From contig NZ_JOFJ01000008.1 in NCBI RefSeq assembly GCF_000718255.1, positions 124,001-188,000 of the forward strand: a stretch of DNA of 64,000 bases, written 5' to 3'. The notes under the pieces are model-generated. The model ran no database searches. It had not been told where the DNA came from and saw nothing but the letters and a program-made list of their open reading frames with translations. The stretch comes from Spirillospora albida (GTDB lineage Bacteria; Actinomycetota; Actinomycetes; Streptosporangiales; Streptosporangiaceae). The translations under genes and the position numbers were made by a program. Positions within the stretch are counted from its first letter, which is position 1. Every line of letters begins with the position of its first letter. Below are positions 15,992 through 24,774 of this stretch, piece after piece.

Positions 15992-18900
15992 ATGCGCTTC
16001 GGGGTTCTGGGACCGCTCGCCGTCTGGACGGATCTCGGCGTGCCCGTCCCCATTCCCGGCCTCAAGGTCCGCGCCCTGCTCGCCGACCTGCTCGTCCACG
16101 AGGGCCGCCCCGTCCCGGCCGACCGCCTGATCGACGACCTGTGGGGCGACACGGCCCCGGGGAACCCCGGCGCCTCCCTGTCGGTGCGGGTGTCGCAGCT
16201 GCGGCGCGTCCTGGAGGACGCCGAACCGGGCGCGCGGGCACTCGTCGCGACGCGTCCGGCCGGCTACGTCCTGGACGGCGGCGACGTGGACGCCGTCAGG
16301 TTCCGGGAGCTGCTGGCGGAGTCGCGCGCGACCGCGGACCCCTCGGCCAGGGCGCGGCTGCTGGCGGACGCGCTCGCGCTGTGGCGCGGCCCCGCGTTCG
16401 CGGACTTCGCCGACGAGGAGTTCACCCGCCCCGCCATCACCGCGCTAGAGGAACTGCACGTCACCGCCCTGGAGGAGCAGGCGGAGGCCAGGCTCGAGCT
16501 CGGCGAGCACGCCGCGCTCGCCGGTGAGCTCGCCGCCGCCGTGGCCGCGCACCCGCTGCGCGAACGGCTCCGCGCCGCGCACATGCGCGCCCTGTACGGG
16601 GCGGGACGGCAGAACGAGGCGCTCGAAGCCTACGAGCGGTACCGCACACTCCTCGCGGACGAACTGGGCCTCGATCCGGGGACGGAACTGGCCGGCCTCC
16701 AGACGGCCATCCTGAACCAGGACCCCGCGCTGGACCCGCCTGCGCCGCGGTCGAACCTGCCCGTCCCGTCCTCGGAACTCATCGGACGGGACGACTCCGT
16801 CACCGAGATCCGCGCACGCCTCGGCACCGCCCGCCTCGTCACCCTCACCGGCCCCGGAGGCGTGGGCAAGACACGCCTCGCGGTGGAGACCGCCGCGGGG
16901 CTCGCGGACGCCTACGCGGGAGGGGTGTGGATGGCCGAACTGGCGGCGCTCGACCGGTCCACCCTCCCCGACCTCACCGAGACCGTCACGGCCGTCCTGG
17001 ACGTCCGGGACATGCCCGGCGCCCCGGCGGCGCCCCTGGACCGGCTCGCCGCGGCGCTGGGAGGCCGGCGCCTCCTGCTCGTGCTGGACAACTGCGAGCA
17101 CGTGGTGGAGGACGCCGCCGCCCTCGCGGACGGGCTGCTCCGCCGCGTCCCGGGCATCCGGATCCTGGCGACCAGCCGGGAGCCGCTCGGCCTCGCCGGG
17201 GAGGTCGTGTGGGCGGTTCCTCCCCTCGCGCAGGAAAGCGCGGTACGGCTGTTCGCGGCGCGGGCGCGGGCGGCGTCGCGCGGGTTCCGGATGGACGAGA
17301 CGACGGCGGACGCCGTGGCCGAACTGTGCCGCCGCCTCGACGGTCTGCCGCTCGCCCTGGAACTGGCCGCCACCCGCGTCCGGTCCCTCGGAGTGGACAA
17401 GCTCGTGGAACGCCTCGACGACCGGTTCCGGCTGCTGGGCACCGGCCACCGCGGCGCCCCCGCCCGGCAGCGCACCCTCACCGCGATGATCGACTGGAGC
17501 TGGGACCTGCTCGGGGAACCGGAGCGTGCCGTCCTGCGGCGGCTGGCGGTCCATGCCGACGGCTGCACGGTCGAAGCGGCGGAGGAGGTCTGCGCAGGGG
17601 GAGACGTGGACGAACTGGACGTCATGGACCTGCTCGTCCGGCTCGTCGACCGCTCCCTCGTCGTCATGTCGGACCGGCCCGGCGAGGAACCCCGGTACCG
17701 GCTCCTGGAATCGGTCGCCGCCTACAGCGCGGAGCGCCTCGTCCAGGCGGGTGAGCGAGAGACCACCCGCGACCGGCACCTCCGTTACCACCTCCATCTG
17801 GCGGAGGTCTCCGAAAAGGACCTGTACGGGCCGGATCAGCCCCGCCGGCTGCGGATCCTGGACGCGGAGGCCGCCAACCTGCGCACCGCCATCGACACCG
17901 CCGTCACCGCCCGCGACGCTCAGAGCGCGCTCGGGCTCGTCAACGCCCTCGCCTGGTACTGGTTCCTGCGAGGGCGGCTGAACGAGGCCCTCCGCTCGTT
18001 CGAGGCGGCGCTGGCGCTCGACGGCGGCTCGCCGGCCGCCCGCGCGAAGGCCGTCACCTGGCATACCGGACTCGGCATCCTCAAGGGGGCCGGTCCCGCC
18101 GCGATGTCCCGGCGCGCCGAGGCCCTCGCCCTCGTCGACGCGACCGGGGATCCCGCGCTGCGGGCGTGGGCGCGCTGGTTCCTCACGTTCGCCGCCTCCG
18201 AGCACGACGACGCGGCGGAGGGCGCGGTCGTCCTGGACGAGGCACTGACGGCCTTCCGCGCGTCCGGCGACCGCTGGGGCGAGGCCGCGGCGCTCCTGCT
18301 GCGCGCCAAGCACGCGCACGCGCACGGGGACCCCGGCGCCCTCGCCCGCGACGCGGCACGGGCCGCCGACCTGTTCACCGGCCTCGGCGACCGGTGGGGA
18401 CGCCTCCAGGCCGGCGAATGGCTCGCCGCGGGCGCCGAGCTGACCGGCGACTACGAGCGCGCGGGCCGCCTCCAGCAGGAGGGGCAGCGGATGGCGGAGG
18501 AGCTGCGCCTGTGGCCGGACGTCGCCGTCCGGATGGCGTGGCGCGGCTGGACGGCGATGATGCTCGGCAGGCCCGCCGAGGCCCGGACCCTGTTCGGACG
18601 CGCGCACCGCGTCGGCGTGGAGCAGGGCCTGGCGCAGGCGGTGTCCTTCGCCGAGCTCGGTCTCGGGCTGACCGCGCGCAGGGAGGGACATCTGGACGAG
18701 GCGGAGGAGCGCCTGGGCCGCATGCTGCGATCGGTGCCGACGGACGGGTTCCCGCCCCTGTTCCTCCCCCTCGTCCAGGTGGGGCTCGGATACGTCGCGG
18801 AGGCGCGCGGGGACGCGGCCGCCGCCGTGACCTTCCAGCGCGACGCCCTCGCGGTCGCTATCCGGCTGGAGGCGCCGCGCGACCTCGCGTTCTCCCTGGA

Positions 18901-19189
18901 GGGCCTCGCCGGTGCCCTGAGCCTCCACCCCGACCGCCACCGGGAGGCCGCGGCGGCGCTCGGCAAGGCCGCCGACATCCGCGCGTCCGCCCGGCTGCGC
19001 CCGGGGCCGGCCGAACAGGACGACATCGACCGCATCACGGCCCGCCTGGCCGGGGCCCTGGGCGAGGAGGCGTTCGCCAAGGCGGCGGCCGAGGGCTCCT
19101 CGCTGGAGCCGGCGGACATCCTCCGGCGCGCGGAGCAGGCGCCTCCCCGGGGTCCCTCCGTCTGGTCCGCCCCTGATCAGGCGCGATAG
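15992..19189 (+). CDS. SARP/AfsR-type regulator (BTAD, NB-ARC, TPR)
   Basis: 1065 residues. Residues 1-95 form an OmpR-like winged helix (MRFGVLGPLAVW), 100-245 the bacterial transcriptional activation domain, and 265-600 an NB-ARC-like ATPase with Walker A GPGGVGKT (about 287), LLLVLDNCEHV and LATSREPLG. The rest is an alpha-helical TPR-like repeat region. This is the AfsR/large-SARP layout of actinomycete activators of secondary metabolism or physiology. ATG 15992 gives the canonical N-terminus; ATG 15980 is in frame and possible, and neither has a clear ribosome site. Divergent from the reductase gene and seven bases ahead of an alpha/beta hydrolase, which it may co-express with. Confidence 0.92.
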   Translation: MRFGVLGPLAVWTDLGVPVPIPGLKVRALLADLLVHEGRPVPADRLIDDLWGDTAPGNPGASLSVRVSQLRRVLEDAEPGARALVATRPAGYVLDGGDVDAVRFRELLAESRATADPSARARLLADALALWRGPAFADFADEEFTRPAITALEELHVTALEEQAEARLELGEHAALAGELAAAVAAHPLRERLRAAHMRALYGAGRQNEALEAYERYRTLLADELGLDPGTELAGLQTAILNQDPALDPPAPRSNLPVPSSELIGRDDSVTEIRARLGTARLVTLTGPGGVGKTRLAVETAAGLADAYAGGVWMAELAALDRSTLPDLTETVTAVLDVRDMPGAPAAPLDRLAAALGGRRLLLVLDNCEHVVEDAAALADGLLRRVPGIRILATSREPLGLAGEVVWAVPPLAQESAVRLFAARARAASRGFRMDETTADAVAELCRRLDGLPLALELAATRVRSLGVDKLVERLDDRFRLLGTGHRGAPARQRTLTAMIDWSWDLLGEPERAVLRRLAVHADGCTVEAAEEVCAGGDVDELDVMDLLVRLVDRSLVVMSDRPGEEPRYRLLESVAAYSAERLVQAGERETTRDRHLRYHLHLAEVSEKDLYGPDQPRRLRILDAEAANLRTAIDTAVTARDAQSALGLVNALAWYWFLRGRLNEALRSFEAALALDGGSPAARAKAVTWHTGLGILKGAGPAAMSRRAEALALVDATGDPALRAWARWFLTFAASEHDDAAEGAVVLDEALTAFRASGDRWGEAAALLLRAKHAHAHGDPGALARDAARAADLFTGLGDRWGRLQAGEWLAAGAELTGDYERAGRLQQEGQRMAEELRLWPDVAVRMAWRGWTAMMLGRPAEARTLFGRAHRVGVEQGLAQAVSFAELGLGLTARREGHLDEAEERLGRMLRSVPTDGFPPLFLPLVQVGLGYVAEARGDAAAAVTFQRDALAVAIRLEAPRDLAFSLEGLAGALSLHPDRHREAAAALGKAADIRASARLRPGPAEQDDIDRITARLAGALGEEAFAKAAAEGSSLEPADILRRAEQAPPRGPSVWSAPDQAR

Positions 19190-19196
19190 TAGGACC

Positions 19197-20462
19197 ATGC
19201 CGTCCACGTTCCGCCGCCCCGGCTTCGTCTGCACCGACCATTTCCTGGACGTCCCGCTCGACCACTCGGCACCGGACGGGCCGTCCATCCGCATCTACGC
19301 GCGGGAGGTCGTGGCGCCGGGCAAGGAGTCCGCGGACCTCCCCTGGCTGCTGTTCCTCCAGGGCGGCCCCGGCAACAAGGCGGTGCGCCCGGGGGCGTCA
19401 CCCGCCGCCTGGCTCCCGCGCGCGCTCCGCGACTACCGCGTCCTGCTCCTGGACCAGCGCGGAACCGGGCGCAGCGCACCCGCGGACCGGCGGACGCTCC
19501 CGGCGGCCCCGGCGGAGGCCGCCGCCCACCTGCGCCACTTCCGCGCCGACTCCATCGTGCGGGACGCCGAACTGCTCCGCCGCCACCTCATCGGCGACCG
19601 CCCCTGGAGCGTCCTCGGGCAGAGCTTCGGCGGCTTCTGCGCGGTGACGTACCTGTCGATCGCGCCGGAGGGGCTCCGGGAGGCGTTCATCACCGGCGGC
19701 CTGCCCAGCCTCACCGCGACCCCGGACGACTGGTACCGCGCGTCCTACCGCGGCATCGCCGCCAAGAACGAGCGCTACTTCGCCCGCTACCCGGACGACC
19801 AGGCGATCGCCCGCCGCATCGCGCGGCACCTCGACGCGTCCGACGAACGGCTCCCCACCGGGGAGCGGCTGACCGCGCGCCGCTTCCAGACGGTCGGCCT
19901 CGGCCTCGGCCACTCCGTCCTCTTCGACAACCTCCACTACCTCCTGGAGGAGGCGTTCCTCCCGGACGGGCGGCTCTCCGACACCTTCCTGCGAGGCGTC
20001 CACGACCACGTCTCGTTCGCGCTCCAGCCCCTCTACGCGCTCGTGCACGAGGCGTGCCTCTGCAACGGGACGTCATCGAACTGGTCGGCCGACAGGATCC
20101 TCGCCGGACTCCCCGAGTTCGACCCGCTCGCGGACGACTTCCGCTTCCTGGGCGAGACCATCCACCCGTGGCTCTTCGAGGAGGACCCCGCACTGGCCCC
20201 GCTGCGCGAGTGCGCCGACATCCTGGCGGCGCAGGAGTGGCCGGCCCTCTACGACCGCGACCGCCTCGCGTCCACGACCGTCCCGGTCGCCGCCGCCGTC
20301 TACTACGACGACATGTACGTGCACCGGGAGATGTCGCTGGAGACAGCGGATGTCATCCCGGGCATCCGCACCTGGGTGACGAGCGAGTACGAGCACAACG
20401 GCCTCTCCGCGGACGCACGCGTCCTCGACCACCTCATCGGCCTCATGCGGGGTGAGAAATAG
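19197..20462 (+). CDS. Alpha/beta hydrolase, proline iminopeptidase-like
   Basis: 421 residues with the S33 peptidase landmarks: oxyanion motif LQGGPGNK (about 54-61), DQRGTGRS, and the nucleophile serine in GQSFGGF (about S142). The C-terminal histidine is likely the one in SEYEHNGLSA. This is the clan of proline iminopeptidases, which release N-terminal proline from peptides. There is no signal peptide. It lies seven bases after the SARP-type regulator and is probably co-transcribed. Its 3' end overlaps the minus-strand YchJ-like gene by 20 bp. Confidence 0.9.
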   Translation: MPSTFRRPGFVCTDHFLDVPLDHSAPDGPSIRIYAREVVAPGKESADLPWLLFLQGGPGNKAVRPGASPAAWLPRALRDYRVLLLDQRGTGRSAPADRRTLPAAPAEAAAHLRHFRADSIVRDAELLRRHLIGDRPWSVLGQSFGGFCAVTYLSIAPEGLREAFITGGLPSLTATPDDWYRASYRGIAAKNERYFARYPDDQAIARRIARHLDASDERLPTGERLTARRFQTVGLGLGHSVLFDNLHYLLEEAFLPDGRLSDTFLRGVHDHVSFALQPLYALVHEACLCNGTSSNWSADRILAGLPEFDPLADDFRFLGETIHPWLFEEDPALAPLRECADILAAQEWPALYDRDRLASTTVPVAAAVYYDDMYVHREMSLETADVIPGIRTWVTSEYEHNGLSADARVLDHLIGLMRGEK

Positions 20463-20844
20463 TCTTCCCCCGGACGTAGACCCAGGCGTCGTCGTGCTTC
20501 ACGAACCGGCTCACCTCATGCATGACGCCGTCCCCGTACGACGCCCGGAACTCGACGACCCCCTTGGTGTCGGACCGCCCGCCGTCCTCCACCCGGAGGA
20601 TCTCCAGGCCCGTCCACCGCAGCTCGGGATCGAACTCCACCGTCGCGGGACGCGTCGCGGGATGCCAGCTCCGCAGCAGATACGCCTCGTCCCGCTTGAC
20701 GAACGCGCTGTACCGCGACCGCATCAGCTCCTCGGCGGTCAGCGCGCGCGCCGCCCCGCGGTGCAGACGACCACAGCACTCCCCGTAACCTCCACCGACC
20801 CCGCAAGGACACCCAGCCACCCGCCCATTGTCCACAGCGCGCAA
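20443..20844 (-). CDS. YchJ-family (UPF0225) zinc-motif protein
   Basis: 133 residues. The N-terminal cysteine cluster CPCG (12-15) with CC (23-24) is the SEC-C-like zinc site of YchJ. Next comes the family block LMRSRYSAFVKRDEAYLLRSWHP, then an NTF2-like fold (LEILRVEDGG, VVEFRASY). It lacks the second C-terminal SEC-C motif of longer members. The function of the family is not established. The TTG start at 20844 follows the stop of the membrane-protein gene directly, with GGAGG within that gene's end, so the two are coupled. Confidence 0.88.
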   Translation of the reverse strand: MRAVDNGRVAGCPCGVGGGYGECCGRLHRGAARALTAEELMRSRYSAFVKRDEAYLLRSWHPATRPATVEFDPELRWTGLEILRVEDGGRSDTKGVVEFRASYGDGVMHEVSRFVKHDDAWVYVRGKTISHPA

Positions 20845-21519
20845 TCAGCCCTCCACACCGGTCGCGCCGCGGGGCGCACCGACCGGCTTCGACTCGGGCG
20901 ACCCGCGCTGGCGCAGGAAGATGGACAGCCACACCATGGACGCCACGGCCAGGAACTCCGACTGCCAGTTCTGCAGCGACCTGTTCCAGAAATCGGCGGA
21001 CACCACATAGCCGACCCAGGACACCGTCTCCTGCCGCTCCGCGAGCCGGTCGCCGTTGTACGCGAACCGTCCCGCCACCGACTGCGCGAACCAGGACGCC
21101 AGGAACAGCGCGCCCATCGTCAGCCCGAGCGATCGCGAGAACAGCGGCCCCCGCACCCCGCCCACCCGGGCCCAGCGCGGCGCGTCCGGCCCGGCGTAGC
21201 GGCCGACCTGCTGGTCCTCGTCCGACTCGGTGCCCTCCTTCCCGATCTCCTTGGACTCGGGCGACCCGCGCTGCACCAGCCAGACCGTCATGAAGATGTA
21301 GAGGAAGAACTGCAGGTACTCGGACTGCCAGTTCTCCGTGACATCGACGGCGAACTCCGCGCTCGTCACGAAGTGCCACAGGCTCACCGTCCCGCCGCCG
21401 CCCGCGACCTGCCGCTCGTTGTACCGCGCGTGCCCGGCGAAGGCCTGCCCCACGAGGGCGAGCACCGTGAGCAGCAGGAAGAACAGCGTGAGCCCGTTGT
21501 CGCGCAGGAACCGCCTCAC
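20845..21519 (-). CDS. DUF6766 family membrane protein, internally duplicated
   Basis: 224 residues with four hydrophobic segments in two similar halves. Each half ends with the same block: NWQSEYLQFFLYIFMTVWL then QRGSPESK in the first, NWQSEFLAVASMVWLSIFL then QRGSPESKPV in the second. This duplication is typical of DUF6766, an uncharacterised inner-membrane family. The GTG start at 21519 overlaps the upstream lipoprotein stop as GTGA, and the YchJ-like gene starts right after the stop, so three genes form one operon. No catalytic residues stand out. Confidence 0.85.
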   Translation of the reverse strand: MRRFLRDNGLTLFFLLLTVLALVGQAFAGHARYNERQVAGGGGTVSLWHFVTSAEFAVDVTENWQSEYLQFFLYIFMTVWLVQRGSPESKEIGKEGTESDEDQQVGRYAGPDAPRWARVGGVRGPLFSRSLGLTMGALFLASWFAQSVAGRFAYNGDRLAERQETVSWVGYVVSADFWNRSLQNWQSEFLAVASMVWLSIFLRQRGSPESKPVGAPRGATGVEG

Positions 21520-21902
21520 GCCTCCACCTCGCACGCGTACGGCTCGTCCGGACGCGCCTCGCACCCCGCCGCCGCGACCCGCCACCCCGGCCCCCACCGG
21601 CTCAGGAAGACGGCCTGCCCACCGGCCCGGACGAGCGCGTGGTCGCCCCATACCTCGACGCCGCGCACCCCACCCACCGCCACGTCCAGCCCGAGGACCT
21701 CGTCCGCGCACGCCTTCCCGCCCGACTCCAGGCTCTCCGCGGCCCGGGGCAGCAACCGGGCGCAGGCGCCGGCCCCGTCCCCTTTCTGCAGCGCCCGCAG
21801 GAACGCCGCCGCCTCATCCGCCACCGCCCGATCGTCGACGGACGAGCAGGACACCGCCCCCACCAGCACGAACCCGAACGCGACACCCCCTCTCCACCTC
21901 AT
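21516..21902 (-). CDS. Small predicted lipoprotein
   Basis: 128 residues from ATG 21902 (a TTG two codons upstream is possible). It starts MRWRGG, then a hydrophobic run and the lipobox LVGAVSC, so it is predicted to be secreted and lipidated. The mature part has several further cysteines and resembles small actinomycete lipoproteins with a cystatin/NTF2-like fold; I cannot name a family. It is the first gene of an operon with the DUF6766 membrane protein (GTGA overlap). Confidence 0.75.
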   Translation of the reverse strand: MRWRGGVAFGFVLVGAVSCSSVDDRAVADEAAAFLRALQKGDGAGACARLLPRAAESLESGGKACADEVLGLDVAVGGVRGVEVWGDHALVRAGGQAVFLSRWGPGWRVAAAGCEARPDEPYACEVEA

Positions 21903-22228
21903 GCGCAAGCCCTACCCGCCGCTCACCGGAAGCAACGCGGTGACAACCGCACGCGAGCAGCCGAATCGGAGCCTGGCCTGGACATGCTCCGTGCCGACGG
22001 GCGAGCCGGAAGAGACGGCCATAGGCGGCCATGGCGCGGATCAGCGGGCACCTGGCGGACCCGTCGTTCTCGGCGGACCCGTCCCGGCAATCGTGGTTCT
22101 CGCGGTTGCCGGGGCCGGTTTCGGCCTCCTCGTTTCGGCGTGCGGTGGACGCTCTTCGACCGGCCGACTGGTGATACTGCGATGTGTAGCGAGAGGCATG
22201 GAATCGTCACTGATCGCGGGGGACGGCG
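21903..22228. other. Divergent intergenic region
   Basis: About 326 bases between the divergent lipoprotein and small membrane-protein genes. Several frames are open, but none has a credible start or family resemblance. The right end (from about 22160) is somewhat AT-richer and probably holds the promoter of the plus-strand pair. Confidence 0.4.
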
Positions 22229-22579
22229 ATGACTTCAGGCATCCGGCGGAGGGTGTGGGCCGGGGTGGGGACGGTCGCGGTGGCCGCCGCTGTGAACGTG
22301 GCGACCGGCATGTTCACGGAGAGGTGGACGCTGGCCTGGGGCCTTTGCGCCGTGGTCGTGGTCGTGGTCGGAGGGGTCCTGCAGGCATGGCTGACCGTGG
22401 GTGACGGACGCGCGGAGCAGAGCCCCGAGCCCGCGTCCCAGGTGGCCGAGGACGTGACGGTGGGCGGCTCGGCGTCGCAGGAGATGCACGGTCCCGGGCA
22501 GCAGCGGATCACGCGGTCGGAGGTAGAGGGCGACCTGTCCCAGATCCAGCGGAGCGACCGCCATGACCCGCGAGGTTGA
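22229..22579 (+). CDS. Small membrane protein with polar tail, unknown
   Basis: 116 residues: two hydrophobic segments (about 9-26 and 35-55), then a polar tail ending with QQRITRSEVEGDLSQIQRSD. ATG 22229 has GGGGACGG upstream. I do not recognise the family. The tail motif V-x-GDL-x-QI resembles VGRDLYQLSGNVGV in the next gene, so the two probably belong together. Codon bias is a little weaker than in housekeeping neighbours, which fits an accessory gene. Confidence 0.65.
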   Translation: MTSGIRRRVWAGVGTVAVAAAVNVATGMFTERWTLAWGLCAVVVVVVGGVLQAWLTVGDGRAEQSPEPASQVAEDVTVGGSASQEMHGPGQQRITRSEVEGDLSQIQRSDRHDPRG

Positions 22580-22606
22580 TCTTTCGCCTCGCCGAGGCCC
22601 GGGGGC

Positions 22607-23674
22607 GTGATGGGGAGTTCCGATTCCGGGGAGAGCAGCGGGCCGAAGGATGACGGCGCGCGGCAGCACGTTTCGCACACCAGGGTGGGCCGCGACCTCT
22701 ACCAGCTGAGCGGGAACGTCGGCGTGCTCACCCTGTCCAGGTTCCTCATCGGAATGGCGGTCGTGCTGGTGGTGACCATCGTGATCGTCGGAGCGTTCTA
22801 CGTGCGCGGGCAGATCAGGGACCCGGAACGCGAGGCATCGGACGGAGCCGCCGGGCAGCGACCCGTGGCGGGAGCAGCGCCGTCCGGGTCCGCGCCGACC
22901 ACCCCGTCCGCCACCGAGCCGCTGATCAAAGCGGTGACGGACACCAATCCGCTCAACCTGCGATCGCGTGAACTCCTGGAGATGTACGGACGGCAAGAGG
23001 ATTGGATCATTCCCAGCCCTCGGGTCGTCCGGGGCGCTCCGAAGGTCAATGGCGAACGCCTCTCGGACGGCTTGTACCGGTTCGTCAAAGAACGCGGCGG
23101 TGTAGCGGTGAACCGTCTCTTCTTCAGCGTCACAGTGCAGAACCTGACGGGCGGGGCGGCCGCTCTTCGCAGCATGCGGGTCACGGACCTGGCATGCGGG
23201 CCACCGCTCAAAGGCACACGCCTCTGGTCAGGTGGGGGCGCCGATCCGCTGACGCCACGGGTCATCCTGCTCGACCTGGACTCCGCGGAGCCCAAGCCGC
23301 TGCTCTTTCCCCGCCTCCCAGAGGACCGGTCCGGCGATGACGGCGCATCCAAGATCGACCCCAGAGCGGCTCAGCCCTTCGGATTCACACTCGCCGAGGG
23401 GGAAACGGAGTCGTTCGATGTGATGACGCTGTCCTTCAAGCATCGGAGCTGCCGATTCAGGCTGGCGATCACCGCGACGCTCAACGGCCGCAACGAGCAG
23501 ATCGTCGTGGACGACGGCGGCGCTCCGTTCGCGGTGGCCGGCAATCCCGCACTGGACTACTGGACGTACTTTCCCAGGGAACCATGGGAGTCGCGGTGGT
23601 TACGTGACGTCCCGCCGGCTGAGGAACCATGGAAGCGCAGCCCCAGCGAACCCTTGGAGCAGACCACCCCCTGA
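22607..23674 (+). CDS. Single-pass membrane protein, unknown, with TTA codon
   Basis: 355 residues from GTG 22607 (ATG 22610 equally possible). An N-terminal polar stretch contains HVSHTRVGRDLYQLSGNVG, followed by one membrane helix (about 46-66), a Pro/Ser/Thr linker and a domain of about 240 residues with two or three cysteines, presumably extracellular. No family recognised. Leucine 332 is encoded by TTA (23600-23602), a rare codon that in Streptomyces makes translation depend on the bldA tRNA. It follows the 116-residue membrane protein by 27 bp. I would treat the pair as an accessory module of unknown role. Confidence 0.7.
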   Translation: MMGSSDSGESSGPKDDGARQHVSHTRVGRDLYQLSGNVGVLTLSRFLIGMAVVLVVTIVIVGAFYVRGQIRDPEREASDGAAGQRPVAGAAPSGSAPTTPSATEPLIKAVTDTNPLNLRSRELLEMYGRQEDWIIPSPRVVRGAPKVNGERLSDGLYRFVKERGGVAVNRLFFSVTVQNLTGGAAALRSMRVTDLACGPPLKGTRLWSGGGADPLTPRVILLDLDSAEPKPLLFPRLPEDRSGDDGASKIDPRAAQPFGFTLAEGETESFDVMTLSFKHRSCRFRLAITATLNGRNEQIVVDDGGAPFAVAGNPALDYWTYFPREPWESRWLRDVPPAEEPWKRSPSEPLEQTTP

Positions 23675-23751
23675 CCGTCTACATCTTCGGGTGCGTGCCA
23701 CGGGGTGCACCGGACGACAAGATCGGCTCTGCGGCCGCACCGAGCAAGGAT

Positions 23752-23777
23752 CCCTCGGCCCGCATCGGGACCGAGGG
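23752..23777. terminator. Hairpin between convergent genes
   Basis: CCCTCGG (23752-23758) pairs with CCGAGGG (23771-23777). The stem continues inward as CCCG/CGGG with one bulged A and a three-base loop. It lies between the plus-strand membrane protein and the minus-strand DUF397 remnant, and probably terminates transcription from either side. Confidence 0.55.
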
Positions 23778-23799
23778 CTCGCATGAGGCCGGTGAGGGG

Positions 23800-23988
23800 T
23801 CAGGGGAGGTCGAGTTCGCCGCGCTTCGCACGCTCGGCGAACGCACGCCAGTCGGCGGCGCCGAACACCAGGTGAGGAGCCTGGGGAGCCTTGGAGTCCC
23901 GCACGCCGATGTTTCGTCCGAGGTACGCAACTTCCACGCAGTCACTCTGGCCGGAGGTGCCACTGTGGGCGGACTTGCGCCAAACGGG
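23800..23988 (-). pseudogene. DUF397 remnant without start codon
   Basis: Read on the minus strand, the frame gives PVWRKSAHSG, then SDCVEVAYLGRNIGVRDSK and WRAFAERAKRGELDLP, a clear DUF397 domain of about 60 residues ending at a TGA (23800-23802). No ATG, GTG or TTG precedes the conserved tryptophan in this frame: the codon just upstream is the TGA that ends the XRE remnant. Either the gene lost its start, or it was once in frame with the XRE gene and is now separated by a stop. I call it broken. Confidence 0.7.
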
Positions 23989-24444
23989 TCAATGAAGCCC
24001 CTCCACGGCTTGCGTGATCAGCTCGATCGAGGCGCCGACGGGCAAAGCCAGGTCGCTGATGCGGTCGAACCGCAGCCGGAACGAGCGGACCTCTGTTGAG
24101 TCCACGACCAGTCTTCCACCTCCGCATGCCTCTGTGTAGGCGATCTCGGCGTTTCCAGCCGTCATGATCTTGAATGAACCGTCGCGGCCGACATGCGCGC
24201 CGACGTGGCGAGGGACGACCCGGAAAGTGATGTTCGGGTGTTGCGCCCACTCCAGAACCGAGGCGAGTTGGGCACGCATGATCCTTTGGCCTCCGACCGG
24301 CTGCTCGATGACTCCTTGGTCGAGGAACACGCGCATGATGGGGCCTGGGTCGCGATTGAGGACCTCCTGCCGCTTCATGCGCTTCGCGAGGTGGGCGTCG
24401 ACATCCTGTGGACCCGCTGCCGCCAAGATGGCCCTGGCGTACCC
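23989..24444 (-). pseudogene. XRE/DUF5753 regulator, N-terminally truncated
   Basis: The frame encodes the back half of DUF5753: GYARAILAAAGPQDVDAHLA, then RMKRQEVL, ASVLEWAQHPNITFRVVP and LVVDSTEVRSF. Resemblance to the family begins abruptly at about 24444. The helix-turn-helix and the first half of DUF5753 (the VPGLLQT segment) are missing, and the upstream sequence is unrelated. An ATG-like start for a 145-residue product exists, but it would lack DNA binding. The plus-strand fragment just beyond the breakpoint has also lost its 5' part, so this looks like a rearrangement scar. Confidence 0.75.
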
Positions 24445-24470
24445 CCCGGGCGCACCGGCCGCGCCGCTCC

Positions 24471-24578
24471 AAGACGCTGGACGGGCGGTTCTTCAAAGGC
24501 ACCGTCGAGGAGGCCGTCGAAGCCGCCCGCCGCAAGGTCGAAGAGTTGTGGACCGCTCTGGAGCAGGTCGACGACTGA
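24471..24578 (+). pseudogene. C-terminal fragment of an unknown gene
   Basis: A 35-codon plus-strand stretch ending in TGA. It encodes KTLDGRFFKGTVEEAVEAAR and RKVEELWTALEQVDD, with nearly every third position G or C. It reads as the amphipathic helical tail of a real protein. No start codon or family-like sequence precedes it: to the left it abuts the breakpoint of the truncated XRE gene. I cannot name the parent gene. Confidence 0.35.
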
Positions 24579-24724
24579 CAGCCGTGACGGGAGCCCTGGC
24601 AAGACCGCGCTCCCGAGCCCGGCTGACTGGGGAGAACCGACGCCGGCCACCTTCCGCCGCGCCTTCCGCCCGGTGCGCCGTACGGCTCGCTCCCACAAGG
24701 CGTTGCACAACCGCACACAGCGCG

Positions 24725-24754
24725 AAGCCCCTGACCGGCGTCGGTCAGGGGCTT
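24725..24754 (-). terminator. Terminator downstream of tRNA-Arg
   Basis: A twelve-base perfect inverted repeat: AAGCCCCTGACC (24725-24736) with GGTCAGGGGCTT (24743-24754). It lies 21 bases past the 3' end of tRNA-Arg on the minus strand. Confidence 0.75.
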
Positions 24755-24774
24755 GCTCTTGTCGATGATCCCGG

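Noticed and set aside
16445..19294. 949-codon minus-strand frame opposite the SARP-type gene
   Set aside because: A low-complexity Arg/Gly/Pro shadow of a real coding frame.
22034..22228. Secretory-signal-like stretch in the plus-strand frame before 22229
   Set aside because: A hydrophobic run is present, but there is no start codon with a ribosome site, and the frame is a continuation of antisense sequence from the neighbouring operon.
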